A DNA stretch of 64,000 nt from Fontibacillus puldeungensis (lineage in GTDB: Bacteria; Bacillota; Bacilli; Paenibacillales; Paenibacillaceae). Positions within the stretch are counted from its first letter, which is position 1. Each line of letters starts with the position of its first letter. The DNA is taken from assembly GCF_042678945.1 (NCBI RefSeq), contig NZ_JBHTLM010000001.1:186001-250000 (forward strand), given 5' to 3'. The position numbers and the translations under genes were made by a program. The notes beneath the pieces were generated by a model that worked only from the letters and a program-made list of their open reading frames with translations, ran no database searches and was not told where the DNA came from. Shown here one piece after another: positions 27,531 to 35,855 of the stretch.

Positions 27531-27790
27531 CACCAGTTATTTACCACCGCAGCTGCAGTAAACCGCACGCTGTACGCTACACGCAACGCAGAACACATCA
27601 CGCAACACACAACAGCACACAGGGAGTAATGGCAACAACACACGATACGCAACACACAATACCCGGCATGCAACACTCAACAGAACGCAATACACGGCCA
27701 CACGACACGCGCTTCACAACACACACATGCACATAACACTAAAAACAAACGCACAGCATCGCATAACACAGAGAACATTCAAGACCATCG
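27528..27790. repeat. A/C-rich low-complexity tract next to element B
   Basis: About 260 bp consist mainly of CACGCAAC, AACACAC and ACACGAC words with strong A and C bias on the plus strand. There are no regular repeat units or spacers of constant length, no ribosome sites and no credible frame. Together with element B it makes up most of the 27155-27924 gap. Confidence 0.6.
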
Positions 27791-27878
27791 CCAGCGTCGC
27801 ATCTATCATCTGAAAATATGAACCCCGAGCAGTCTAGCAAACGGAGGAGGAAACGCACACGGCGGCTCCAAACAAAGA

Positions 27879-27913
27879 AGAAACCGCAAGCAATAAATTG
27901 CTCTGCGGTTTCT
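27879..27913 (-). terminator. Terminator of the GntR-type regulator gene
   Basis: AGAAACCGC and GCGGTTTCT pair, with an inner AGCAAT...ATTGCT stem. On the minus strand it is followed by TCTTTG. Confidence 0.75.
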
Positions 27914-27924
27914 ATTAAGCGATA

Positions 27925-29307
27925 TTAGCGGCTTTCGGCGAATATCTGGTTTAATCTAGCGGTTAGCTCATCAGGAGTCTCGAACCCTGCCCAGAACTTC
28001 ACCATCTCTTGAGAAATGCGCCGTTCCGTAGAATTCGGCAGCATTTCGTTCATGAAGTAGGACGGCTCCAGGTTATCCTGGTTCAGGCCCAGAGCACGAA
28101 GCTCTAAATCCGTCCATACTTCTTCGTTTATCTGATGATAAACGGACAGGAACTTCGCTTCTCTCGCCATTCGCAGCTGAAAATCCATGCGCAGCGAGAA
28201 TTGCGCGAACAGCTTGGCCAATTTTAGATTGCCACTGGTTTGGGGAATCATCATCCCGTTGGCGATCGTAAGATTGCCTTTTGCCGCCTTCGGGCTTTTG
28301 GGCAGGGGAATGACCGTAACCGGGAAATGCTCGTTGCGCATGCTTGTCGTCAGCGTTGTCGTTAGGAACATGCCGAGCCGCCCCTCGTCGAACAGCTGCG
28401 CCAGCAAATCCCAATCATTCATGGCGATGATCGGGCTTATGCCGTCCTGGTAAATGAGCTTCAACGCAAACTTCAAAAACTCCGGCAGCCCATACGTATT
28501 TAACCTGCCAGATGGCTCCTGGCGGAGCAAACAGCCATATTTTCTAGCGAGCACAGGCCAGCGATACAAGGAGGTGGACAACCCAAAGCCGTAGATATCT
28601 TTTAAACCGTCCCCATTAGAGTCAAGGGTCATTGCCTTGCCAGCCGCTGTGAACTGCTCCCAGTTCCAGTCCTTTTTTGGAACGTCCAGCCCGTAATCCG
28701 CAAATAGCTTCGGATTGCAGGCCAGAAATACGGGCGAATAAGTTAGCGGAACGGCATACAAACGTTTTTGACGGCTGAATACGCTGATTAATTGCTCATT
28801 CTGAATATTTTGCTCGGGTAAAACGTCATCAAGCTCTACGTATTCCTCCAGAGGAAGACGTTCCATATCGCTATCACTCATAATGACGAGGTCCGCACGA
28901 ATGCCGAAACCGGATAAATCCTTTAGCACCTGTTCGTTGCCCAGATCGGTTTTAAATTGACGGAATTCCACATTGGGATAATGTTCCTTGAACATGTCGA
29001 TCAAGATGGGGAGGGCCTTAATCACGTAAGAGGAATGCTGTGGGCAAATAATGTTGAGCACATTGGTTTCGTACTTCGTAATGTCGAGATCCTTAGGAAC
29101 CATCGTTCCTCGGCCGACCATTTTGATGAGAATCCCTTCACTCGTCAATAAGTCCAACGCCTGGCGCAATGAATTCCTGCTGATGTTGTAAATCTGGCAA
29201 AGCTCTTTCTCGGGAGGAAGAAACTGACCCGGCTTTAGAAAGCCTGATAGAATCTCCATCCGTAAAATATCCGCCATTTCGATATATCGAAAATTTTTCT
29301 TGATCAA
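27925..29307 (-). CDS. GntR-type regulator fused to an ABC solute-binding-protein domain
   Basis: Residues 1-75 are a GntR winged helix (MADILRMEILSGFLKPGQFLPPEKELCQIYNISRNSLRQALDLL...GRGT). Residues about 85-460 are a complete type-I extracellular solute-binding fold (NVLNIICPQHSSYVIKALPILIDMFKEHYPNVEF, YAVPLTYSPVFLACNPKLF, DWNWEQFTAAGKAMT), but with no signal peptide. It is therefore a cytosolic sensor. The TTG at 29307 is seven bases after GGAGGG and was preferred to the ATG at 29328, which precedes that ribosome site. It lies upstream of, and in line with, the glycan-uptake operon and probably senses the imported sugar. Confidence 0.88.
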   Translation of the reverse strand: MIKKNFRYIEMADILRMEILSGFLKPGQFLPPEKELCQIYNISRNSLRQALDLLTSEGILIKMVGRGTMVPKDLDITKYETNVLNIICPQHSSYVIKALPILIDMFKEHYPNVEFRQFKTDLGNEQVLKDLSGFGIRADLVIMSDSDMERLPLEEYVELDDVLPEQNIQNEQLISVFSRQKRLYAVPLTYSPVFLACNPKLFADYGLDVPKKDWNWEQFTAAGKAMTLDSNGDGLKDIYGFGLSTSLYRWPVLARKYGCLLRQEPSGRLNTYGLPEFLKFALKLIYQDGISPIIAMNDWDLLAQLFDEGRLGMFLTTTLTTSMRNEHFPVTVIPLPKSPKAAKGNLTIANGMMIPQTSGNLKLAKLFAQFSLRMDFQLRMAREAKFLSVYHQINEEVWTDLELRALGLNQDNLEPSYFMNEMLPNSTERRISQEMVKFWAGFETPDELTARLNQIFAESR

Positions 29308-29410
29308 ACAAGATCCCTCCATACTCATCCCAGAAATATTCCCAGATAAGTTATTATAATATGCCCAGCGTTTTTGGTACAGGTTTGGGACAATAATCCT
29401 TCACTCCGCA

Positions 29411-29440
29411 TTGACACTAGCAAGAATTGGATGCTATATT
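29411..29440 (+). promoter_or_regulatory. Sigma-A promoter of the aldolase-cyclase operon
   Basis: TTGACA at 29411-29416, an 18-bp spacer, and TATATT at 29435-29440. The predicted start near 29447 coincides with the first IclR-type operator. Confidence 0.78.
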
Positions 29441-29447
29441 TGTTGAT

Positions 29448-29483
29448 ATTCAGCTGATTGAAATTATTTTCAGTATTCGGAAA
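29448..29483. promoter_or_regulatory. Tandem predicted IclR/KdgR-type operators
   Basis: ATTCA-N6-TGAAA at 29448-29463 and TTTCA-N6-GGAAA at 29468-29483 lie 20 bp apart, just after the -10. The second shares its TTTCAGTAT half with the site in the IclR gene's own promoter (31831-31846, read on the minus strand). Confidence 0.6.
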
Positions 29484-29500
29484 TAGGGAGGGGCTTTGCA

Positions 29501-30376
29501 ATGAAAATGAAGGGGAATATACCTGTCATACCTACGCCATTTTCGGGCGGCAAAATCGACTATTCTGGCTTTGAAAAGCTCATCGGGTACACGTCAGACT
29601 ACATGGATGGTTATGTCATCGGGGGGAGCACTGGGGAATCGCCGGCGCTGTCTACGCAGGAACGAATTGAAATCGCGGAGTTTTTTGCGCGGTCTGTGCC
29701 AGATAAACACAATGTGATTGGCCTCGGCCACACTCATTTGGGAGAAGCTGTCCAGATCGGGAAAGCGGCGGCAGATGCAGGAATTCGTACGGCGCTGGTG
29801 CCTAGTCCTTATTATTTTCCAAACTCGCTGGAGATGGTGAAGGAATACATCGGGGAGCTTGCCGAAAGAACCGGGCTGCAGATTGTTTTCTATGACAATC
29901 CGGTCACGACAAAAACGTTCTATACCGCTCAGCAGCTCATGGAACTGGCGGCGGCTGTTTCGGCGATTAAGGCGATCAAGATGACTGATCACAATATGGG
30001 CAAAATCCGCACGTTAAAGCGGGACACTGCGCTTTCGGTATTTGGCGGAGACGATATTATCTGTTTTCGGGCAATTGAGGCGGGCGTAGACGGGAACATG
30101 ATTATCGCCCCGATTATTTTTCCGAAGGAATTCAAGGAAGGCTGGGACCTGTACCAGGCCGGAAAGCGGGAGGAGAGCTTCGCGGTATTTTCGCGTAACA
30201 TTTTGCCGTTTATTCACATGTTTGGGCCAGGCGACGAAATCCCTACGACGAAAGCTTTGTATCATCATCTTGGTCTATTCGAGAGCGCCGAGACGCGCTT
30301 GCCGCTGCTTCCCGCGGATGAGAACAGGGTGAGAGAAACGCTGCTAGGATATGAAAACAGTTTGAGGATCTCGTGA
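29501..30376 (+). CDS. DapA/NanA-family aldolase or dehydratase
   Basis: This 291-residue TIM-barrel protein belongs to the dihydrodipicolinate synthase / N-acetylneuraminate lyase superfamily. It shows GGSTGESPALS (alpha-keto-acid carboxylate binding), FYDNPV with the catalytic tyrosine near 133, and IKAIKMTD with the Schiff-base lysine near 159. The genome context (lactonase, sugar dehydrogenases, IclR) suggests a 2-keto-3-deoxy sugar acid aldolase or similar, not lysine synthesis. The ATG at 29501 follows GGGAGGGG. Its stop overlaps the next start. Confidence 0.88.
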   Translation: MKMKGNIPVIPTPFSGGKIDYSGFEKLIGYTSDYMDGYVIGGSTGESPALSTQERIEIAEFFARSVPDKHNVIGLGHTHLGEAVQIGKAAADAGIRTALVPSPYYFPNSLEMVKEYIGELAERTGLQIVFYDNPVTTKTFYTAQQLMELAAAVSAIKAIKMTDHNMGKIRTLKRDTALSVFGGDDIICFRAIEAGVDGNMIIAPIIFPKEFKEGWDLYQAGKREESFAVFSRNILPFIHMFGPGDEIPTTKALYHHLGLFESAETRLPLLPADENRVRETLLGYENSLRIS

Positions 30377-31029
30377 TGCAACAATGGCTTGACCTGACCG
30401 GAAAGCTGGAAAACGGCATGTGGAATTACGGCGAACCTTTTCCAGAGATTGCAGTAGAGCAGGCTGCCCATCTTACATCCGACGGATATGAAGGCCATGC
30501 TTTCCATCTGCATTCCCTTGCCGGGACGTACCTTGAGACTTCGAATCATCTATTCCTGGGACGGGAGAAGATCGGCGATGTGGGGTTGGACCGGCTGATG
30601 CTTCGGGCATGGGTGGCCCAGCTGCCGGATAAGCAGCTTTTTGAGCCAATTACTGCGGATGAGCTGCAGCAGGCGGTTGGCGAGGTCCTGTCACCGGGAG
30701 ACGCGTTGCTCATTGCCACAGGCTGGGATGCCTATTGGAATTTGCCCGGATATATCGAATCAAGTCCTTATTTTGAATCAGAGGCGATGGACTGGATTAT
30801 TTCTCGTGATATCAGCCTGCTTGGACTTGATATTACTTCTATCGAGGACCCGCGCAAACCAGGCGGGAAAATGACGTTATTGCAGCGCTATTATGCCAAG
30901 GATCGGCTGATGGTCGCGCCTCTGGTGAATTTGCGTGAAGCCGGGGAGGGCCCATGGACACTGCTGGCGCTGCCGCTCCATATTCCAAATGTGTGTGCAG
31001 CGCCGGCGAGGGTGATGCTGTTCCGATGA
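30373..31029 (+). CDS. Cyclase/kynurenine-formamidase-like metal hydrolase with altered motif
   Basis: This 218-residue protein belongs to the cyclase family (PF04199-like), whose members hydrolyse amides or lactones with a divalent metal. The family motif HxGTHxDxxxH appears here as HSLAGTYLETSNH, so a metal His is Tyr and the Asp is Glu. The LDITSIEDP and LLIATGWD segments support the fold. Translation starts at GTG 30373 or ATG 30376, overlapping the aldolase stop. It may open a ring in the same pathway as the aldolase, or the motif change may mean another reaction. Confidence 0.8.
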   Translation: MMQQWLDLTGKLENGMWNYGEPFPEIAVEQAAHLTSDGYEGHAFHLHSLAGTYLETSNHLFLGREKIGDVGLDRLMLRAWVAQLPDKQLFEPITADELQQAVGEVLSPGDALLIATGWDAYWNLPGYIESSPYFESEAMDWIISRDISLLGLDITSIEDPRKPGGKMTLLQRYYAKDRLMVAPLVNLREAGEGPWTLLALPLHIPNVCAAPARVMLFR

Positions 31030-31045
31030 TGAGCCACCTTGTTTA

Positions 31046-31810
31046 TCAAGGGTTATAGCCCAGCTTTTTGGACACGGCCAGCGCTTTTTCCCGAAGCTGG
31101 GAGCCATAATCATCATATGAGGCGCTTGGCAGTTCATCTCTTAATGCAGTGATGCCTAAGGCGCCAACGGTTTTGCCTTTATGGTCGAAGATCGGGGCAG
31201 CCAGGCAGCGGATCCCTACTTCACCTTCTTCGTCCTCAACGGCATACCCTTTCTCCCGCACACTTGCCAGAAACGACTTTAAAATATCGGGTGATGTCAT
31301 GGTACGGTCCGTTGTCTTGGACATTCCGTGCTTTTGAATCGCGCGATCCAGCACCTCCTCCGTTAAATAGGCGGCGAGCACTTTGCCGACACCGGAGTTG
31401 TGCAGGAATTGGCTCTGCCCGATTTCCGTGTTGAACTGAACGAAGCCGGGACCGCGCAGCTTATCGATGTAAAGTGCTTTGCCATCCTCAAGCATCGCTA
31501 AGTGCACGGTAAATTTCATATTTGTGGCGATCCATTCTATTTCCGGTCTGGCGGCCTGACGTATATCCAGCTTGGATAACCGCTCCAGTCCAACGTTGTA
31601 TAGCTTCAGCGTAAGCTGATATTTGCCTTCCTCTGTCTTGATCACATACCCCAGGTTTTCCAACTCGCTTAGAATCGTGAAAATAGACGATTTTGGCAAA
31701 CCGTTTCGTTCATAAATATCGGTAATCCCAAGCGCCTCCTTGGAGGAGGCCAACATTTCGATGATCGCCATCCCTTTGGCCAGGGCGGGAACGCTATATT
31801 GTTTTTTCAT
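31046..31810 (-). CDS. IclR family transcriptional regulator
   Basis: This 254-residue protein has an N-terminal winged helix (VPALAKGMAIIEML...LGITDIYERNGLPKSSIFTILSELENLGYV) and a GAF-like effector domain (about 80-250, with RCLAAPIFDHKGKTVGALGITAL) of the KdgR/IclR kind. These regulators bind keto acids or sugar acids. It diverges from the GH20-led operon and converges on the cyclase gene. The ATG at 31810 follows GAGGTGACTCT. Matching TTTCA-N6-GAAA palindromes occur in its own promoter and in the aldolase leader. Confidence 0.92.
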   Translation of the reverse strand: MKKQYSVPALAKGMAIIEMLASSKEALGITDIYERNGLPKSSIFTILSELENLGYVIKTEEGKYQLTLKLYNVGLERLSKLDIRQAARPEIEWIATNMKFTVHLAMLEDGKALYIDKLRGPGFVQFNTEIGQSQFLHNSGVGKVLAAYLTEEVLDRAIQKHGMSKTTDRTMTSPDILKSFLASVREKGYAVEDEEGEVGIRCLAAPIFDHKGKTVGALGITALRDELPSASYDDYGSQLREKALAVSKKLGYNP

Positions 31811-31830
31811 AGAGTCACCTCGTCACACCT

Positions 31831-31846
31831 TTTCAATATACTGAAA
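31831..31846. promoter_or_regulatory. Predicted IclR autoregulatory operator
   Basis: TTTCAATATACTGAAA is a TTTCA-N6-TGAAA inverted repeat 20 bp upstream of the IclR start codon. On the other strand it shares TTTCAGTAT with the aldolase-leader site. Confidence 0.6.
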
Positions 31847-31908
31847 CAATTATCGACCCACTAATTAAAGCATAAACTTAAGCAAGTAGCAATCATGATC
31901 CGTTTTGA

Positions 31909-31965
31909 CTATATAAGTTGAACTAATGATTGTACAGATAGGGGCAGGCGGTTCAACCTATATAG
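31909..31965. mobile_element. Deletion derivative of the MITE-like family (57 bp)
   Basis: It begins CTATATAAGTTGAACTAAT and ends GTTCAACCTATATAG, the same termini as the 197-bp copies. Its left 40 bp match the inverted right end of the 33893 copy (ATTGTAC, GGGCAG). The whole middle is missing. It lies in the IclR/GH20 divergent promoter region. Confidence 0.75.
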
Positions 31966-32011
31966 TTGTCTAGTAAGAAATAGGTTCCGATCGATATAAG
32001 GAGGGGTGTGC

Positions 32012-33892
32012 ATGAAACTGAGCTTTGTCGGTGATTTGGACGGGGTGCGCGAAGGACTTGCGGCGTTGGCGGGTGAAGCGGGGATTGAGCTTTCCCCTGA
32101 GGGGCGTGTAGTTGAGGTGGTCCGCCATTCAGAACCGAGGATCATCGTAGAGGCCGATGGGGAAAAACTGCTGATTCAATATAATAGAAGGATTCATTTT
32201 TTTCGCGCTATCGGTTTGCTTGTAGAAAACCTGAGAGAGAAGGATACATTTGATATCGAGGAAAAGCCTCAGTTCGATATGAACGGGCCGATGTTCGACG
32301 TTTCCCAGGGAGGGGCCGTGCTTCGGACGGAGTCGGTGAAGGCTTTTTTGCGCAAGATGGCACTGATGGGTCTAGATATGATCATGCTCTATGCCGAGGA
32401 CAGCTTTGATGTCAAAGAGCAGCCATTCTTCGGCTATATGCGGGGACGTTATTCCCAGGCCGAAATCAAAGAGATGGATGACTACGCCTACCAATTCGGC
32501 ATCGAGGTGATCCCCTGCATTCAGACGCTCAGCCATCTGGCGGACGTCCTGAAATGGCATGCCTTCGGCGATATTCGCGATGACCATGAGACTTTGTTGG
32601 TCGGCCACGAGCGCACCTATGAGTTCATCGAGCAAATGATCGTGGCTGCATCAACACCGGTTCGCTCCAAACGGATCCATATCGGCATGGATGAGGCATG
32701 GCGGCTTGGACTGGGCGAGTATCTGGTGCAAAACGGGCTGCACTCGAAATTTGATATCATGAATGCTCACCTGAAAAGGGTTATGGAAATCGTAGAGCGG
32801 CTGGGGTTATCTCCTATGATGTGGAGTGATATGTATTTTCGCGCCGGGTCGGCCGTGGGCGATTACTATGATAAGGATTGCGTCATCTCGGATGAAGTTA
32901 TTCAGGGGATGCCGAAGAACATCCAGTATGTTTACTGGGACTATTACCACTACGATGAGGAATTTTACGAGGATTGGATTCGCAGGCACAAGCGATTCGG
33001 CTCGACGCCAATTTTTGCCGGAGGGATCTGGAACTGGAAGGGCTTCGTCCTCAACTACGGCGCTACCATCGATTCTACCAATGCAGCGCTGAACGTGTGC
33101 AAACGCGAAGGAGTAAGAGAAGTCATTGCCACGCTATGGGGGGATGACGGAACGGAGTGCGATTGGTTCTCCGCGCTGCTTGGGCTGCAGCTATTTGCAG
33201 AGCACGGGTATGCAGAGGTGTTGGACGATGCCAAGCTGAGCCGGCGTTTCCGCTATTGTACGGGGGCTAGCATGGACGATTTCATGGCGATCAAAAACGT
33301 CGATGAACCGCCGGGCATCAAGCCGGGCAACCATGAGACGTACAACCCGTCCCGCTATATGCTTTGGCAAAACGTGATGATGGGCCTGTTCGATGAGAAC
33401 CTGCGCGGTCTGGAGGTAGCTGCCCATTATGCAGAAATGGAGCGGGAAATGGCAGTGTATGCGGTGCGCAATGGGGAGTACGGCTTTGTGTTTGAAGTGT
33501 TGAAGCGGCTGTGCAGCGTGCTTGCCCTGAAGGCGGATGCGGGCGTCCGGATTACGGATGCTTATCGGAGCGGGAACAAACAGGAGCTGGCGTATATGGC
33601 CGAGGACGTGCTTCCGGAAATCCGGCGTAGGGTCGAAGCGCTTCATGCCTATCATTTTGAACGCTGGCACAAAGTCAACAAGCCGTTCGGCTGGGATATT
33701 ATCGATTTGCGTTATGGCGGACTCCTGATGAGTCTGGGCACGGCCATCGCGCGGATATCCGCGTATCTTGCTGGAAACGTGGAGCGTTTGGAGGAGCTTG
33801 AAGAGAAACGGCTGCCGTTTCAAGGACAGGAGGGCCTGGTGGACTGCTATTTATATAAAAATATGCCGACGCCAAGCCGGATTTCTCAGTAA
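32012..33892 (+). CDS. Glycoside hydrolase family 20-like beta-N-acetylhexosaminidase
   Basis: This 626-residue protein has no signal peptide, so it probably acts in the cytosol on imported glycosides. An N-terminal alpha/beta domain (about 1-85) precedes a TIM barrel. The motif KRIHIGMDEAW holds the Asp227-Glu228 pair that in GH20 orients the acetamido group and donates the proton. Further barrel segments are IPCIQTLSHLADVLKW, MMWSDMYFR, FAGGIWNWKG and EVIATLWGDDGTE. This layout matches the GH20C type. The ATG at 32012 follows AAGGAGGGG. The stop codon touches a 197-bp MITE-like element. Confidence 0.87.
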   Translation: MKLSFVGDLDGVREGLAALAGEAGIELSPEGRVVEVVRHSEPRIIVEADGEKLLIQYNRRIHFFRAIGLLVENLREKDTFDIEEKPQFDMNGPMFDVSQGGAVLRTESVKAFLRKMALMGLDMIMLYAEDSFDVKEQPFFGYMRGRYSQAEIKEMDDYAYQFGIEVIPCIQTLSHLADVLKWHAFGDIRDDHETLLVGHERTYEFIEQMIVAASTPVRSKRIHIGMDEAWRLGLGEYLVQNGLHSKFDIMNAHLKRVMEIVERLGLSPMMWSDMYFRAGSAVGDYYDKDCVISDEVIQGMPKNIQYVYWDYYHYDEEFYEDWIRRHKRFGSTPIFAGGIWNWKGFVLNYGATIDSTNAALNVCKREGVREVIATLWGDDGTECDWFSALLGLQLFAEHGYAEVLDDAKLSRRFRYCTGASMDDFMAIKNVDEPPGIKPGNHETYNPSRYMLWQNVMMGLFDENLRGLEVAAHYAEMEREMAVYAVRNGEYGFVFEVLKRLCSVLALKADAGVRITDAYRSGNKQELAYMAEDVLPEIRRRVEALHAYHFERWHKVNKPFGWDIIDLRYGGLLMSLGTAIARISAYLAGNVERLEELEEKRLPFQGQEGLVDCYLYKNMPTPSRISQ

Positions 33893-34089
33893 CTATATAG
33901 GTTGAACTAAAGAAATGCGGAATCCAGGCAGGAGGGAGAAATGATTCTGAAGAAGCGAAGCGTTCGCCTTTGTTCCCGGATTTCCACCACTATTTAATCT
34001 TAACCATAGAAATCCGGGAACAACAGCGATCGTAAGAACATTTCACCCGTCTGCCCTTAACCGTACAATTATTAGTTCAACTTATATAG
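33893..34089. mobile_element. MITE-like inverted-repeat element, full-length copy 1 (197 bp)
   Basis: The ends are CTATATAGGTTGAACTAA and TTAGTTCAACTTATATAG. The element is an imperfect inverted repeat over its whole length, including inner arms GTTCCCGGATTTC and GAAATCCGGGAAC. It encodes nothing. A second 197-bp copy lies at 59919-60115, with two identical stretches of about 45 bp. No clear target duplication is visible. Confidence 0.85.
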
Positions 34090-34116
34090 GAGTGTACTGC
34101 GGAGGAGGTGGCTGCT

Positions 34117-35436
34117 GTGGAAAAAAAAGAACCGAATCTGCCATTACTGATTCGGGACTGGGTGGAGCGTCATCGCGGAGAAATGGTAGATATGCTGTCC
34201 GAGCTCATTCGCTTTGATACGGTGAACCGCGTCGTTACCGGCACCGAAAAAGAGTGCCAGCAAGCGTTGTATCGCTTGCTGAAGGAGCTTGGAATGGAAG
34301 CGGAGCTGTACATTCCTGAAGAGACCGCCGGCTTTCATGATCACCCGGCCTATTATCCGGGAAAGGACTACAGCGATCGACCGAATGTGAGCGCTGTGTG
34401 GCGCGGAACTGGCGGCGGGAAATCGTTGCTGTTCTCCGGGCACATCGATACCGCGGCGGTGGCTCCGGGCTGGTCGTCGAGTCCCTTTGATCCGATTGTC
34501 ACGGACAATAAGCTGTATGGCCTCGGAGCCTACGATATGAAGGGTGGCCTGGTCGCCGCCGTCATGGCTGTGAAGTGCTTGATGGAGCTTGGTATCAAGC
34601 AGCGGGGCGATGTGCTGATCGAGTCTGTCATCGATGAGGAATTCGGCGGGGCGAATGGCACGGTGGCAGGGCGTGCCCGCGGCATTGCTGCCGATGCGGT
34701 GATCATCCCCGAGCCGACAAATTTGGCGTTGTATCCGGCGACCCGGGGCGGCGCGTTATGGCGCGTTACCTTCCGGGGAACGACCGGGCTGTCGTTCAGC
34801 GGCGAGGTCACACGCAATCCGGCTAATGATGCGGCGAGGTTCATCGTGTTTTTGGAGCAGTACGAGCGGGAGCGGGCTCGTGAGGCGGGACCTGCCCCGT
34901 GGTACGCGGACTGCAAGGAGCCGCTTCCGATCATCGTGACCCGGCTGGAGGCGGGAGATTTAAGCTCTCCGCTATGCGACGTCGGCCCCGTGGAATGTCA
35001 TGTAGACATCTGGGTGGAATGTTATCCCGGCGTGGACGAAGAAGGGCTGCGCGAGGAACTGTTAGCAGGTTATGAGCGGTTCTGCGGCCGCAGCTATGGA
35101 GATGATTTGGCAAGGCCCGAGTTTCGACGGATGATCCGCTTTTTGCCGGGCAGCTCGGTAACGCCGGATTTTCCGCTGTTACGGCTGCTGGTTGAGGAAA
35201 TCGAGGCGGCGACGGGACAAAAAGCGGAGGTGACGGGAGCGCCGTTTGCTTGCGATGCCTTTGTGTTTAACGAATACAGCGCCTCTCCGGCGCTGATATT
35301 GGGGCCGTCGGGAGGTAATGCGCACGCACCGGGAGAGTTCGTGGACCTGGACAGCATGGCTGCTCTGATCGAGATCTATGCCGGGGCTATCCTTCGCTGG
35401 TGCGAACCGGCTACAGCGCTACCCCGTAACAATTGA
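34117..35436 (+). CDS. M20 family metallopeptidase or deacylase (ArgE/DapE-like)
   Basis: M20 enzymes are cytosolic di-zinc amidohydrolases acting on N-acyl amino acids or short peptides. This 439-residue member has LLFSGHIDTAA (first zinc His), GAYDMKGGLVAAVMA (bridging Asp), DEEFGGANG (general-base Glu-Glu) and GNAHAPGEF (C-terminal His). The dimerisation lid lies in the middle. The GTG at 34117 is eight bases after GGAGGAGG; the GTG at 34108 overlaps that site. It begins 28 bp after the MITE-like element, so its ribosome site lies outside the element. Confidence 0.92.
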   Translation: MEKKEPNLPLLIRDWVERHRGEMVDMLSELIRFDTVNRVVTGTEKECQQALYRLLKELGMEAELYIPEETAGFHDHPAYYPGKDYSDRPNVSAVWRGTGGGKSLLFSGHIDTAAVAPGWSSSPFDPIVTDNKLYGLGAYDMKGGLVAAVMAVKCLMELGIKQRGDVLIESVIDEEFGGANGTVAGRARGIAADAVIIPEPTNLALYPATRGGALWRVTFRGTTGLSFSGEVTRNPANDAARFIVFLEQYERERAREAGPAPWYADCKEPLPIIVTRLEAGDLSSPLCDVGPVECHVDIWVECYPGVDEEGLREELLAGYERFCGRSYGDDLARPEFRRMIRFLPGSSVTPDFPLLRLLVEEIEAATGQKAEVTGAPFACDAFVFNEYSASPALILGPSGGNAHAPGEFVDLDSMAALIEIYAGAILRWCEPATALPRNN

Positions 35437-35464
35437 GAAGAATTTTTAGTGAGGTGAGCCTAAA

Positions 35465-35839
35465 GTGAGAAAAGCGGTTAGTACGAATTACGCATCCATA
35501 GGCAGCGGTCCGTATTCCCAGGGAATCGCCGCCGGGAATATGCTGTTTGTTTCCGGTCAGGGGCCGCTGGCTCCGGATGGACGCATCGTGAGCGGGGACA
35601 TCGAAGCGGAAACGAGGCTGACGATGGACAATATCCAAGCGATCGTGGAGGCGGGAGGCTGCACGATGGACGACGTCGTCAAGGTTACGGTCTTTTTGGC
35701 GGACTTGTCCGATTTTGACCGGTTTAACGAGGTTTATAAAACGTATTTCAAAGCGCCTTATCCTGCGCGTACCTGCGTGGAGGCTGGCTTGGACGGAATC
35801 AAGGTCGAGATTGACGCTATCGCCTGTAAGCCGGATTAA
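35465..35839 (+). CDS. RidA family (YjgF/UK114) enamine/imine deaminase
   Basis: This 124-residue protein starts at GTG 35465 after GAGGTGAG. It carries IGSGPYSQGIAAGNMLFVSGQGPLAPDG near the N-terminus and the catalytic Arg region YPARTCVEAGL near the C-terminus. RidA hydrolyses reactive 2-aminoacrylate-type enamines produced by PLP enzymes. Its place just before a PLP-dependent D-threonine-aldolase-like enzyme is consistent with that job, or with a pathway-specific deaminase. Confidence 0.93.
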   Translation: MRKAVSTNYASIGSGPYSQGIAAGNMLFVSGQGPLAPDGRIVSGDIEAETRLTMDNIQAIVEAGGCTMDDVVKVTVFLADLSDFDRFNEVYKTYFKAPYPARTCVEAGLDGIKVEIDAIACKPD

Positions 35840-35855
35840 CGGGAAGGAAGTGCTA

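Noticed and set aside
27528..27790. Possible CRISPR array in the A/C-rich tract
   Set aside because: The words recur irregularly, without a constant repeat length or spacers of constant size, and no cas gene is nearby.
31905..31933. Hybrid promoter created by the MITE remnant (TTGACT at the junction)
   Set aside because: No acceptable -10 lies 16-18 bp downstream, so a promoter for the GH20 gene cannot be claimed here.
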